From the NCBI GenBank assembly GCA_002482845.1, contig DLGT01000103.1, positions 62,001 through 126,000 on the forward strand: a stretch of 64,000 bases of DNA. The letters are read 5' to 3'. The notes under the pieces were generated by a model. It had not been told where the DNA came from. It searched no databases and saw only the letters and a list, made by a program, of their open reading frames with translations. The position numbers and the translations under genes are program-made. Shown here one piece after another: positions 34,341 through 42,789 of the stretch. Every line of letters starts with the position of its first letter. The stretch's first letter is position 1. The stretch comes from Saprospiraceae bacterium UBA7687 (lineage in GTDB: Bacteria > Bacteroidota > Bacteroidia > Chitinophagales > Saprospiraceae).

Positions 34341-35648
34341 ATGAGTAAGCTAAAAAATCGTTATGTCGATATAGCAGTTTCTCTTGTCATCGCAACAATC
34401 ATCATACTAAACTATAAATCTGAAGGGTTTAACTTTACCAACCAGACAGAACAATCAGATAAAACCATTAGCCAAAAACCTTCAGAATACTTATATGGAT
34501 TTAACGTGGATTCATTTCACATTGAAAAAAATCATGTTATAAAGAAGAATGAATTTTTTGGTAACATATTGAGCTCAAACGGATTAACTTCTAATCTTAT
34601 TTTGTTGCTTGAACACGAAGCAAAAGATATATTTAACGTAAGGAACATAAGACCAGGACAAAAATACCACGTCATCAAAAAAAACGAATGTGATGCTACC
34701 CCTGTAGCAATAATTTACGAACCAGATAGAATGAAGTACGTATTATATGACTTTAGAGATTCAGTTCAGGTAAAATTGGTAGAAAAGGAAGTTCAGACGT
34801 GTGAAGAATTCGCTTACGGTAAAATAGAAACATCATTATGGAAAGCTTTAGAAGATAAAGGTATCAATCCAGGTGTTATCGATCTTATGGAAGATGCTTT
34901 ATCAAGTTCTGTAGATTTTTACCACACAAGAAAAGGGGATGAATTCAAATTAATATTTGAAAATCAATATGTAGATGGAGAATTAGTAGGAATGGGCAAA
35001 TTAATTGCTGCTTGCTATACGAATGATAATGGAGAAAACTATTCCATGCTGTACAAGACAAAAGGCGAAGAAGGATATTTCGATTCAGAAGGTAGACCAG
35101 CCAAAAAAGCATTCCTAAAAGCTCCAGTTAAATTTTCCAGAATATCATCAAATTATAATCTAAGAAGATTCCATCCCATCAAAGGTAAAACCATACCACA
35201 CCTTGGTACAGATTATGCAGCACCACACGGGACAGAAATTAGATCCGTATCTGATGGTGTAGTTACAGCTTCAGCTTACACTAGTGGGAATGGCAAATTT
35301 GTAAAAATCAAACATGACAATGTATACGAAACACAATACTTACACATGTCAAGGTTTGCTAAAGGAATAAGACCTGGTGTCAGAGTAAAACAAGGCCAAA
35401 CAATTGGTTATGTGGGTTCTACAGGTCTATCTACTGGACCTCATGTTTGTTTCAGATTCTGGAAAAACGGCAGACAAGTAAATCATCTCAAAGAGAAATT
35501 GCCTACCGCAAAACCAATGAATGTGACAGAATTGCCACAATTCTTCAAGTTCAGGGACGAGATGGTCTTCAAACTAAATCAAATAAAAACGAAAGATGAA
35601 ACCATGGTAGCCAACACTAATAGTGATGGAACTATGATAAATCCATAA
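34341..35648 (+). CDS. M23 family protein with altered H-x-H motif, membrane-anchored
   Basis: 435 residues from ATG 34341; an in-frame TTG at 34320 is less likely. A single N-terminal anchor (IAVSLVIATIIILNY) is followed by an OapA/LysM-like region (NEFFGNILSSNGL...VRNIRPGQKYHVI). The LytM/M23 domain is at about 270-400. His and Asp of HLGTDYAAPHG and the catalytic His of QYLHMSRF are kept, but the usual H-x-H is PHVCFRFW, with Cys for the second His. That change is shared by a Bacteroidota subfamily as I recall. It may reduce hydrolysis or favour a wall-binding or activator role (inference). Confidence 0.85.
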   Translation: MSKLKNRYVDIAVSLVIATIIILNYKSEGFNFTNQTEQSDKTISQKPSEYLYGFNVDSFHIEKNHVIKKNEFFGNILSSNGLTSNLILLLEHEAKDIFNVRNIRPGQKYHVIKKNECDATPVAIIYEPDRMKYVLYDFRDSVQVKLVEKEVQTCEEFAYGKIETSLWKALEDKGINPGVIDLMEDALSSSVDFYHTRKGDEFKLIFENQYVDGELVGMGKLIAACYTNDNGENYSMLYKTKGEEGYFDSEGRPAKKAFLKAPVKFSRISSNYNLRRFHPIKGKTIPHLGTDYAAPHGTEIRSVSDGVVTASAYTSGNGKFVKIKHDNVYETQYLHMSRFAKGIRPGVRVKQGQTIGYVGSTGLSTGPHVCFRFWKNGRQVNHLKEKLPTAKPMNVTELPQFFKFRDEMVFKLNQIKTKDETMVANTNSDGTMINP

Positions 35649-35722
35649 TCTTTTGTTACACGCTCACACCAAAAATTTAATTCTGAGCATCTTAGTAGTG
35701 TAAATATTGTTATATATTACCT

Positions 35723-36271
35723 ATGGTTGCTAATTTGGAACATATCATCAATCAATGTAAAAGTCAAGATCCTGACGCACAAAAAGTGCTTTATGATCTT
35801 TACAAAGATACATTATATGCTGTATGTCTCCGTTACATCAAGTCTTCTCATGACGCCGAAGATGTATTTATTGATGCCTTTTACAAGATATTTACTAAAA
35901 TCGACCACTTCAAGGGTGAAGGTAGTTTTGAAGGTTGGATGCGTAGAATTATGGTCAATGAATCATTGATGTTTCTTCGAAAAAAGACCAATCTCCATCT
36001 TACAGTAGAGCTTCCTGATAAAGAAATAGCAGATGTCCAAGAAGAGGAAGATGACATGTCTTTTGACGATATCATGAAAGTACTCGATGAACTTCCTGTC
36101 GGATATCGGACTATTTTCAACCTATATGTATTTGAAGATATGAAGCATCGAGAAATTGCAGAAATGCTAGGAATCAGTATAAATACTTCAAAATCTCAAC
36201 TCATTCTTGCTAAAAAAAGATTGTACGAAATTCTTAAAAAAAAAGAAAATCTGACATTTAAAATAAAATAA
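35723..36271 (+). CDS. ECF-type RNA polymerase sigma factor
   Basis: 182 residues. Sigma region 2 includes SSHDAEDVFIDAFYKIF and GWMRRIMVNESLMFLRK. A short acidic linker (EIADVQEEEDDMS) leads to region 4 with the helix-turn-helix LPVGYRTIFNLYVFED and IAEMLGISINTSKSQLILAKKRL. It directs RNA polymerase to a stress or envelope regulon that cannot be identified here. The small membrane protein 4 bases downstream is the likely anti-sigma partner. Confidence 0.9.
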   Translation: MVANLEHIINQCKSQDPDAQKVLYDLYKDTLYAVCLRYIKSSHDAEDVFIDAFYKIFTKIDHFKGEGSFEGWMRRIMVNESLMFLRKKTNLHLTVELPDKEIADVQEEEDDMSFDDIMKVLDELPVGYRTIFNLYVFEDMKHREIAEMLGISINTSKSQLILAKKRLYEILKKKENLTFKIK

Positions 36272-36275
36272 TAAA

Positions 36276-36644
36276 ATGATCATCATGAACATAAATAATC
36301 AAACCAAACTTTACAAAAGCGCACTTGAACACAAAACAAGTCCTAGCCCTAATGCATGGAACAGAATTCAAGAAAAATTAGGTCAGGACAAAAAAGTAGT
36401 CAAAATGCCATTTAGTAAATATATGTGGATAGCAGCTGCATTTATTGCTATCGTAGGTGTATTGACTATATTTAATTCCAATAATACAATTGTTAAAGGT
36501 GCAGATGCGATGGCTTCGACACAAGGATATTCAGAACAGATAGAAGTGTTAGATATCAACAGCGAACCAGGTATTTATGAGATTCAAAAGCTGGCAGGAT
36601 TAAAAGTGGCTTACAAAAAGCTTAGTGAAAAGAGTGGAATGTGA
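36276..36644 (+). CDS. Small membrane protein, putative anti-sigma partner
   Basis: 122 residues. The soluble N-terminal half (LYKSALEHKTSPSPNAWNRI) resembles the cytoplasmic sigma-binding segment that precedes the membrane span in Bacteroidota anti-sigma-like proteins. One span is at about 46-63 (YMWIAAAFIAIVGVLTIF), followed by a short periplasmic tail of about 55 residues. It follows the sigma gene by 4 bases. ATG 36276 is used; a second ATG is at 36285. The assignment rests on context and topology, not on a recognised domain. Confidence 0.6.
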   Translation: MIIMNINNQTKLYKSALEHKTSPSPNAWNRIQEKLGQDKKVVKMPFSKYMWIAAAFIAIVGVLTIFNSNNTIVKGADAMASTQGYSEQIEVLDINSEPGIYEIQKLAGLKVAYKKLSEKSGM

Positions 36645-36664
36645 TAGATAGGTAATAAGAAGGA

Positions 36665-37699
36665 TTAGTTCATTTCTGTGTGATCTAATTGTTTATAACC
36701 TGACTCCTTAAGCTCCACTCTAAGTTCTTCAAGTTGCTCATCGCTCATATCTGAAAAAAATATAGGTCCTTTACCAATGAGATATGGTGTTTTTTTATCT
36801 CGAAAATAGGCTGATTTGATACTATGATTCAAATTTGGCATAAATATTCTTTCCCTATTTAAATTGACAATTTTCTCAAGCTCTTCGCCACATGAAAACC
36901 AATCTTCACCTACACTTTGAATATCGGCAATTCCAAAAAAGAAACATCGAAATAAATAACTTGAGTCACCATCAAAGTTGGTAGAATGCATGCTAAGTAC
37001 AGTATTTGCCATGCTGCCATTTGAAACTGATTCTTCAAAAAACCTTTTGTGTTTAGTGGGTCTTAACTTGACTTGATGGATCATTATGACATCAAAAGGG
37101 GACCATCCTGTATCAAATTTCTGATCATCATTTTGAAAAATGCCAATTATATCTTCTGACAAATAGCCATACACTAGGAATAAGCTATCCATAATTCGCT
37201 CAATTTTGTAATCAACTTGAATTCGTTTCTCTTCGTACATCCCAGTTCGTCTATATTCTTGATCTTCTATGTGCAAATTAATTATAAAACTTCTTAACCT
37301 ATTATTATAAATAGGTTTTACTCCTTTCATCTCCATCCTGTCCCACTCCTTGGTAACCACCAAACTGGCAAAAGAATTATCAAAAATAAACACATCTGGT
37401 GATAAACCCCTTGAGATTAGTAATTCTGCATTTTCAACAGCAAATTTCATATCATTGACCTTGGTAGCAGCGATACATGCATTAAAAGCGTGTTTCGAAA
37501 AAAGGCGATGTTGATAAGAAGCATTTTTAAAATGGTAAACAGCTGAATCTATATTATCGGACATAATTAATTTTTCCGCCAAATATATATTTTGATAATA
37601 CTTTTCAATATTTCCTATATTCTGATTTTTGATAGTCTGTGCTCTGAGAGGATTATTCAACAATTGAATAGATATTATAACAAAAAAGAACATCTTCAT
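36665..37699 (-). CDS. Secreted TPR-like protein, unknown
   Basis: 344 residues from the ATG at 37699, which starts a clean signal peptide (MKMFFFVIISIQLLNNPLRA, then Q). The frame extends to 37738 but that would bury the signal. Residues about 35-110 look like two tetratricopeptide-type helical pairs (YLAEKLIMSDNIDSAVYHF, then FNACIAATKVNDMKFAVENA). The C-terminal 200 residues are mixed and have no recognised motif. It is monocistronic, converges on the sigma operon with a 20-base gap and is divergent from recX. Confidence 0.55.
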   Translation of the reverse strand: MKMFFFVIISIQLLNNPLRAQTIKNQNIGNIEKYYQNIYLAEKLIMSDNIDSAVYHFKNASYQHRLFSKHAFNACIAATKVNDMKFAVENAELLISRGLSPDVFIFDNSFASLVVTKEWDRMEMKGVKPIYNNRLRSFIINLHIEDQEYRRTGMYEEKRIQVDYKIERIMDSLFLVYGYLSEDIIGIFQNDDQKFDTGWSPFDVIMIHQVKLRPTKHKRFFEESVSNGSMANTVLSMHSTNFDGDSSYLFRCFFFGIADIQSVGEDWFSCGEELEKIVNLNRERIFMPNLNHSIKSAYFRDKKTPYLIGKGPIFFSDMSDEQLEELRVELKESGYKQLDHTEMN

Positions 37700-37797
37700 A
37701 ATGAGTAGATTTAAAAAATTATAGAATAGAAGTGTCATTGCATCTAACGTAACAATGATTGTAGCTATTGTTTAAAATGTTAATACTCGATTATTTA

Positions 37798-37829
37798 TTT
37801 GACTATTTCAATAAATGACCTTACATTTG
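37798..37829 (+). promoter_or_regulatory. Promoter of recX, full consensus
   Basis: TTTG (37798-37801), a 20-base spacer and TAcaTTTG (37822-37829). This is an exact Bacteroidota -33/-7 pair. The expected start near 37836 leaves a leader of about 56 bases. Confidence 0.65.
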
Positions 37830-37860
37830 TAGCAGATTCTTATTAACACCCTTAATTATT

Positions 37861-37887
37861 GGCAGATCTTACCCGATCTGCCATTTT
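37861..37887 (+). terminator. Terminator-like hairpin inside the recX leader
   Basis: GGCAGATC pairs with GATCTGCC (8 perfect bp, loop TTACCC, 37861-37882), followed by ATTTTTATT, only 9 bases before ATG 37892. It lies between the recX promoter and its start, so it could attenuate transcription or mask translation initiation. Confidence 0.6.
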
Positions 37888-37891
37888 TATT

Positions 37892-38377
37892 ATGACAACA
37901 GACGACTTCGCAGATAAAAAAAAGAAATATTGGTCAAAGGAAGAAGCCATTATCAACATGCAAAAGTACTGTGCTCTTCAAGAAAGATGTCATCAAGAAG
38001 TCAGGTATAAACTTATAGAATACAGTATTTATGGAGATACGCTCGAAGAGATTTTGGCAGATCTGATATCTAATAATTTTCTTGATGAAGAGCGATTTGC
38101 AAGGACATTTGCTCGGGGTAAATTCAGAATGAAACAATGGGGAAGGATCAAGATCAAACAGGAATTAAAATTCAGACAAGTATCACCCTACTCTATCCAA
38201 GAGGCAATGAAAGAAATAAATGATAATGAATATTTTCAAACGCTCGAGCAGCTTATCATAAAAAAAGAAAGAACGACTACCTTCAAAAACCAATATGATC
38301 GTATGAAAAAGCTGACTGATTTTGCCCTGAGCAAAGGATACGAATATGAGTATATTGCTGAGATTGTTAAAAAGTAG
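37892..38377 (+). CDS. recX: RecX family regulator of RecA
   Basis: 161 residues from ATG 37892. An in-frame TTG at 37859 would translate through the leader hairpin and is less likely. The RecX signature is present: MQKYCALQERCHQEVRYKL, LISNNFLDEERFARTFARGKFRMKQWGR and KIKQELKFRQVSPYSIQEAM. These are three-helix repeats that bind the RecA filament groove and limit recombinase activity. It is not next to recA, which is usual in this phylum. Expression may be limited by the leader hairpin. Confidence 0.9.
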   Translation: MTTDDFADKKKKYWSKEEAIINMQKYCALQERCHQEVRYKLIEYSIYGDTLEEILADLISNNFLDEERFARTFARGKFRMKQWGRIKIKQELKFRQVSPYSIQEAMKEINDNEYFQTLEQLIIKKERTTTFKNQYDRMKKLTDFALSKGYEYEYIAEIVKK

Positions 38378-38442
38378 TATGATGTTTTTTTAATTTATGC
38401 CAATAATTCACATATTAAACGGTATAAAAACCGATACAATGT

Positions 38443-38463
38443 CTTTGATCCATCGGATCGAAG
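38443..38463. terminator. 9-bp hairpin after recX
   Basis: CTTTGATCC pairs with GGATCGAAG (one T-G pair, loop ATC). It is the second of three hairpins in the convergent recX/VWA gap; a smaller one (CGGT/ACCG) is at 38420-38433. No T run follows on either strand. Confidence 0.35.
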
Positions 38464-38474
38464 TAGAAAAATTG

Positions 38475-38504
38475 AGCACGGGTAAAACTTCATTCACCCG
38501 TGCT
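38475..38504 (-). terminator. Terminator of the VWA gene
   Basis: AGCACGGGT pairs with ACCCGTGCT (9 perfect bp, 12-base loop). On the minus strand it is followed by CAATTTTTCTAC, giving the T run for the VWA transcript. It may also stop recX transcription. Confidence 0.65.
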
Positions 38505-38557
38505 ACAAGGAGACTCAAATCACAAATTCCCAAATAAAAACTTATATGCTGCAAAAT

Positions 38558-40690
38558 CTAATTACCTACTGCTGACAAACCTTTTGAGTGCAAGGCTTTG
38601 GTGGTTTTCATGAGTCTAATGAATTCTGCTCTATAACCATCTTTGTCTGTCCCACGAGCATTATCTGCAAGTTCTATCATATCTTCATAATCTTTATCAT
38701 GTACCGATCCCGAATTCCTTAGTAACAAACCTGCGAAGGCCACTGCAGTAGAAAATTGAACATCACTATTGGATTTGGATATTTTTTGGGAATCAATAGA
38801 AATTACTTGTTCCCATTTTTTACTTACGTCACTATCAGGAGCTTTGTATCTAAATTTAATGGTGCCCAATTCATTTGCAAAAGGTTGATTTTCATTTGAC
38901 TTTGATATTTTTTGATACTTGAGTTCATCAACATTTGACTTTTTATCAACTTCTTTTCCCTTTGTAATAATTTCGTAGATAGCAGTCATTTGGTGTCCCA
39001 TGCCCAATTCGCCAGCATCTTTGGTATCATCATTAAAATCTTCTTTGGCAAGCATCCTATTTTCATAACCTACCAATCTATAATATTGAACCGATTCAGG
39101 ATTAAATTCTATCTGAAATTTTACATCTTTGGCTAAGGTGTACATCGTCCCTCCAAACTCACTGACAAGTACTTTTCTTGCTTCTTGCATATCATCTATG
39201 TATGCATGATTTCCATTTCCTTTATCTGCAAGAATTTGCATTTTACTGTCTTTGTAATTGCCCATTCCGAATCCCAAAACCGATAAAAACACACCCGTTT
39301 TCCGTTTTTCTTCAATCAATGTCTCCAAACTTTTATTGTCTGAAATGCCTACATTAAAATCTCCATCCGTTGCTAGCACTACCCTATTATTACCGTCTTT
39401 GATGAAGTTTTGGACTGCTATTTCGTATGCAGTGACGATGCCTTCTGCTCCTGCTGTAGATCCGCCTGCTGAAAGTCTATCAAGACCTTCGATAATTTTT
39501 TGTTTCTCTGATGCAGGTGTAGATGGCAAAGCCACTCCGGCACGTCCAGCATAAGTTACAATGGCTACTCGATCTTCAGGTCTCAACTGATCCAACAATA
39601 ATTTGAAGGAAGAAATAACCAAAGGAAGTTTATTTGAAGAGTTCATACTACCAGACACATCGATTAGAAAAACAATGTTTGAATTTGGCAAATCTTTGAA
39701 GTCTATCTTTTTGCTTTGAAGGCCTAAATGAAGTAGTTGCATATCTTCATTCCACGGACAATCTGTAAAAGTGGTACTAACAGCAATGATATCGTCTCCC
39801 TTTGGTGCAGGATATGAGTACTCAAAATAATTGATCATTTCTTCTATTCTAACTGCATCAACTGGTGGTTTCTTGCCATTATTGATAAATCGTCTCACAT
39901 TGGCATAAGCTGCTTTGTCCACATCTAGTGAAAAAGTAGAAAGTGCCTCATCAAGTGGACTGACAAACCGATTTTCTACGATCGCATCGTATGATTCAGT
40001 GTTTATTTCAGGTTCTGATGTCGGTTCAATGATTTTTACTTCTTGATCCTTTTTAGTTTTATTATTCTCTTTACCTTTTTTTCCTTGAATTTCAGATTGT
40101 GGGATGAGATTGCCTGTTACCCTGACACCATCTAGAAAATAATCAGTTTCGTTCGCTCTTGAGCCTCTGATAGAAATATCACCGCCATCTCTACTCGATA
40201 TACCTGCAGATCTAGCCGTAATTTCATTAACATTTTTGGTAGGTAGGTTTCTAATTTTTTCAGCAGTGACAGTCGAGCCTTGAGTTGTATTGTCAAATTC
40301 AATTAGTGGAATTCTAAAGGCTTTGACCTCTATTCCAGAGAGAATTATTTGATCAGAAGATAAAGAAAAATTGACCACATTATTCCGACCAGCTTTCACT
40401 ACTACACCTTGAATTTTCTGAGTCGCAAAACCTACATAACTGGCTTCGAAATCGTATGTACCTGGTTGGACATCAGCAATCATAAAATTTCCATCAAGAT
40501 CGGTCTCTGTACCGGTAATTAACTTGCCATCACGGTATAATACTACGGTTGCAAAAATTAAGGGCGCATCCTTCTCAGCTGCATCCGTCACCTTCCCAGA
40601 AATAGTCGTTGGTGAATTACTTTCAACCTTGATATCAGATATCCAAAGCAAGGAGACCAATAAAATGAGTTTGTTTATTACGGTAATCAT
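38558..40690 (-). CDS. Fusion of carboxypeptidase-regulatory, TonB-plug and von Willebrand A domains
   Basis: 710 residues with an N-terminal signal. Residues 29-112 are a carboxypeptidase-regulatory-like beta domain (ISGKVTDAAEKDAP, GTYDFEASYVGF). Residues about 117-195 look like a TonB-receptor plug (VTAEKIRNLPTKNVNEITAR, ISIRGSRANETDYFLDGVRV) with no beta-barrel. A charged linker leads to a VWA module with its N-terminal domain (about 240-320). The MIDAS is DVSGS at 344-348, and a C-terminal DUF3520-like domain (about 520-700) follows, as in YfbK-type proteins. It is probably periplasmic or surface-exposed, with metal-dependent protein binding at the MIDAS. It is monocistronic. Confidence 0.85.
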   Translation of the reverse strand: MITVINKLILLVSLLWISDIKVESNSPTTISGKVTDAAEKDAPLIFATVVLYRDGKLITGTETDLDGNFMIADVQPGTYDFEASYVGFATQKIQGVVVKAGRNNVVNFSLSSDQIILSGIEVKAFRIPLIEFDNTTQGSTVTAEKIRNLPTKNVNEITARSAGISSRDGGDISIRGSRANETDYFLDGVRVTGNLIPQSEIQGKKGKENNKTKKDQEVKIIEPTSEPEINTESYDAIVENRFVSPLDEALSTFSLDVDKAAYANVRRFINNGKKPPVDAVRIEEMINYFEYSYPAPKGDDIIAVSTTFTDCPWNEDMQLLHLGLQSKKIDFKDLPNSNIVFLIDVSGSMNSSNKLPLVISSFKLLLDQLRPEDRVAIVTYAGRAGVALPSTPASEKQKIIEGLDRLSAGGSTAGAEGIVTAYEIAVQNFIKDGNNRVVLATDGDFNVGISDNKSLETLIEEKRKTGVFLSVLGFGMGNYKDSKMQILADKGNGNHAYIDDMQEARKVLVSEFGGTMYTLAKDVKFQIEFNPESVQYYRLVGYENRMLAKEDFNDDTKDAGELGMGHQMTAIYEIITKGKEVDKKSNVDELKYQKISKSNENQPFANELGTIKFRYKAPDSDVSKKWEQVISIDSQKISKSNSDVQFSTAVAFAGLLLRNSGSVHDKDYEDMIELADNARGTDKDGYRAEFIRLMKTTKALHSKGLSAVGN

Positions 40691-40724
40691 AATCTAAAAA
40701 TTTAAATGGTAAATAAATATGATC

Positions 40725-40732
40725 CAAATGTA
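40725..40732 (-). promoter_or_regulatory. -7 box of the VWA fusion gene
   Basis: On the minus strand TAcaTTTG, a perfect -7 match, 34 bases upstream of the ATG. No -33 element is clear. Confidence 0.4.
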
Positions 40733-40869
40733 TAGGCTTAGCATTTAACCACTTGTCGCCATGGACAACATTGTGTTTTTCATATCTAGCATAATTGAAA
40801 TTAAGTCACATTCGCGACTTGTTTTGGAGTATACAAGTGTTCTAAACTGATAGACTTTCCATAAAAATC

Positions 40870-40899
40870 TTTCAAATACCAATTTACTTTATACCTTTG
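40870..40899 (+). promoter_or_regulatory. Promoter of pdeM-sbcD-sbcC
   Basis: TTTC (40870-40873, one mismatch), an 18-base spacer and the perfect -7 box TAccTTTG (40892-40899). The TTG start is 20 bases downstream. Confidence 0.5.
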
Positions 40900-40919
40900 C
40901 CTACATAATCTAAGACGAT

Positions 40920-41564
40920 TTGAATATTAATATTGGTGGGAATCTTTTGGAATTATTGCCAGAGAAAGCAGTTTTGATTCCATCAGAAAAAATAATGATT
41001 ATTGCTGATTTGCATCTTGGCAAAATAGAGCATTTCAGAGCTGCAGGAATCAATCTTCCTTTGGCCGCAGCTACCCAAACTGAAAATCGCTTAGTTGATT
41101 TAATCGAAAAACATCATCCTTCACGTGTCATTTTTTTGGGAGATTTATTTCACTCCGTGCAGAATCAGTCTTACAATACATTTCAGGACACCTTGTCATT
41201 GTTCAAAAAAATTACTTTTGATCTTGTCATAGGTAATCATGACATTATGGATATGGAAGATTACACCAATCTTGGCATTAGTGTATATGAAGAGCTGTTT
41301 ATCAATGAATTATGGCTGACTCACGAGCCCAAAGAGGAAATAAAAAATGGTTATTACAATCTAGCAGGACACATCCATCCTGGTGTCACGCTCAAAGGAA
41401 AAGGCAGACAAAAAATGACACTACCTTGTTTTTATTTTGGTATAAATAATGGTCTGCTGCCCGCATTCGGATATTTTACGGGCAAAGCCATCATAAAAAT
41501 TGAAAAAAAATCTGATATCTTTGCCATTGCCGAAGATAAGATCTTTCGCATAAACACTGAATGA
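40920..41564 (+). CDS. pdeM: PdeM-like metallophosphoesterase (DNA-repair associated)
   Basis: 214 residues from TTG 40920; the next in-frame Met (residue 26) would remove the conserved N-terminus. Metal motifs are Asp30/His32 (ADLHLGKIEHFR), GDLFH with Asp75, GNHD at 105-108, and AGHIHPG near the end. The ADLHLGK...HFR...GI-LP pattern is specific to PdeM, an endonuclease usually found beside the repair ligase and Lhr-type helicase genes. Here it heads an operon with sbcD and sbcC; its stop overlaps the sbcD ATG (ATGA). A role in processing damaged DNA ends follows from this context. Confidence 0.88.
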   Translation: MNINIGGNLLELLPEKAVLIPSEKIMIIADLHLGKIEHFRAAGINLPLAAATQTENRLVDLIEKHHPSRVIFLGDLFHSVQNQSYNTFQDTLSLFKKITFDLVIGNHDIMDMEDYTNLGISVYEELFINELWLTHEPKEEIKNGYYNLAGHIHPGVTLKGKGRQKMTLPCFYFGINNGLLPAFGYFTGKAIIKIEKKSDIFAIAEDKIFRINTE

Positions 41565-42775
41565 AGATAGTTCACACCGCAGACTGGCACATTGGTAAGA
41601 TCCTTCACAATCAAGACTTACATGAAGATATCCATCTGTTTTTTGATTGGTTATTAGAATATATAAAGGAAGAAAATATAGATGTTTTATTGGTATCAGG
41701 TGATATATTTGATCTAGCAAATCCTGCTAATCGAGATATAAAATCTTACTACCAAGTGCTTTATAAACTATCACTGACGAAGACAAAAATCATCATAACG
41801 GGCGGCAATCATGACTCGGTCAGTCATCTAGATGCACCTTCTCATCTGCTCGATGTCCTAAATATTGTGGTGATAGGTGGTGGCAGAGAAGACCGTAATG
41901 ATATGATTATCCCTTGCTTTGATAATACTGGACAGTTGGAATGTGTGATTTTGGCTGTACCATTTTTGAGAGATAAAGACCTCCGACCTACTATCAAAGC
42001 TTCTGAAATGAACACAAAGTCGGATGCCATAAGTGAAGCAATTAAGAAATATTATGATGAACTGGTGGAATTGATAAATCATAAATATGGTTCAGAAATC
42101 CCAATAATAGCTATGGGACATCTATTCATGCATGGTGCCATCACATCTGACAGCGAACGAGAGATACATGTGGGAAATCTCGAAGGTTTACAAAGCGACA
42201 TCATCCATCCTGACATTGATTATATGGCATTAGGACATATCCATAAACCGCAAACGATAGGCGCAAAAGCAAATATTCGATATTGTGGGTCTCCTGTTTT
42301 TTTAGATTTTTCAGAACGAGAATATGAAAAAAGAATTATCGTTTTAGAATTAGAAAACCAAAAGATAACAAACATTAAGCCTGTTGCTATTCCAAAATCC
42401 CGTGAACTTAGAAAAATTGCAGGGACATTATCTGAAGTAGAATCAGCACTTTCATCTTACCGAAATGAATATCCGTTAACAGCATTTCTAGAAATTGAAG
42501 TTATCGAAGAAAAAAAAGATATTTTAAAAATTCAAGCCTTAGACAATCTGATTAGTGGTATAGTAGGTGAAGAATTTAAAATTTTAAAACACAGAATTTC
42601 ATTTCTAGAAAATCGAATTATCACAAGCACACTCCAAGACGAAACGAAGACCATTCAGGAATTATCACCACTGGAAGTATTTAAATTAAAACTGACTGAA
42701 TACACTGAAAATGAGACCATTAATGATGACCTGATATATATATACATGCAATTGCTGGAAGAAATAAATGACTAA
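41561..42775 (+). CDS. sbcD: Exonuclease subunit SbcD (Mre11-like)
   Basis: 404 residues. The Mre11-type phosphoesterase motifs are TADWHIGK (Asp8, His10), VSGDIFDLANP, GGNHDS, AMGHLFMHG and LGHIHKPQ. The C-terminal capping region has weak conservation, as usual. It forms the nuclease of the SbcCD complex, which opens hairpins and trims double-strand ends with SbcC encoded 14 bases downstream. The ATG overlaps the pdeM stop. Confidence 0.93.
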   Translation: MKIVHTADWHIGKILHNQDLHEDIHLFFDWLLEYIKEENIDVLLVSGDIFDLANPANRDIKSYYQVLYKLSLTKTKIIITGGNHDSVSHLDAPSHLLDVLNIVVIGGGREDRNDMIIPCFDNTGQLECVILAVPFLRDKDLRPTIKASEMNTKSDAISEAIKKYYDELVELINHKYGSEIPIIAMGHLFMHGAITSDSEREIHVGNLEGLQSDIIHPDIDYMALGHIHKPQTIGAKANIRYCGSPVFLDFSEREYEKRIIVLELENQKITNIKPVAIPKSRELRKIAGTLSEVESALSSYRNEYPLTAFLEIEVIEEKKDILKIQALDNLISGIVGEEFKILKHRISFLENRIITSTLQDETKTIQELSPLEVFKLKLTEYTENETINDDLIYIYMQLLEEIND

Positions 42776-42789
42776 CAGATAGAAAAATT

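Noticed and set aside
36665..37738. Start of the TPR-like protein at 37738
   Set aside because: The signal peptide begins 13 residues later, at ATG 37699.
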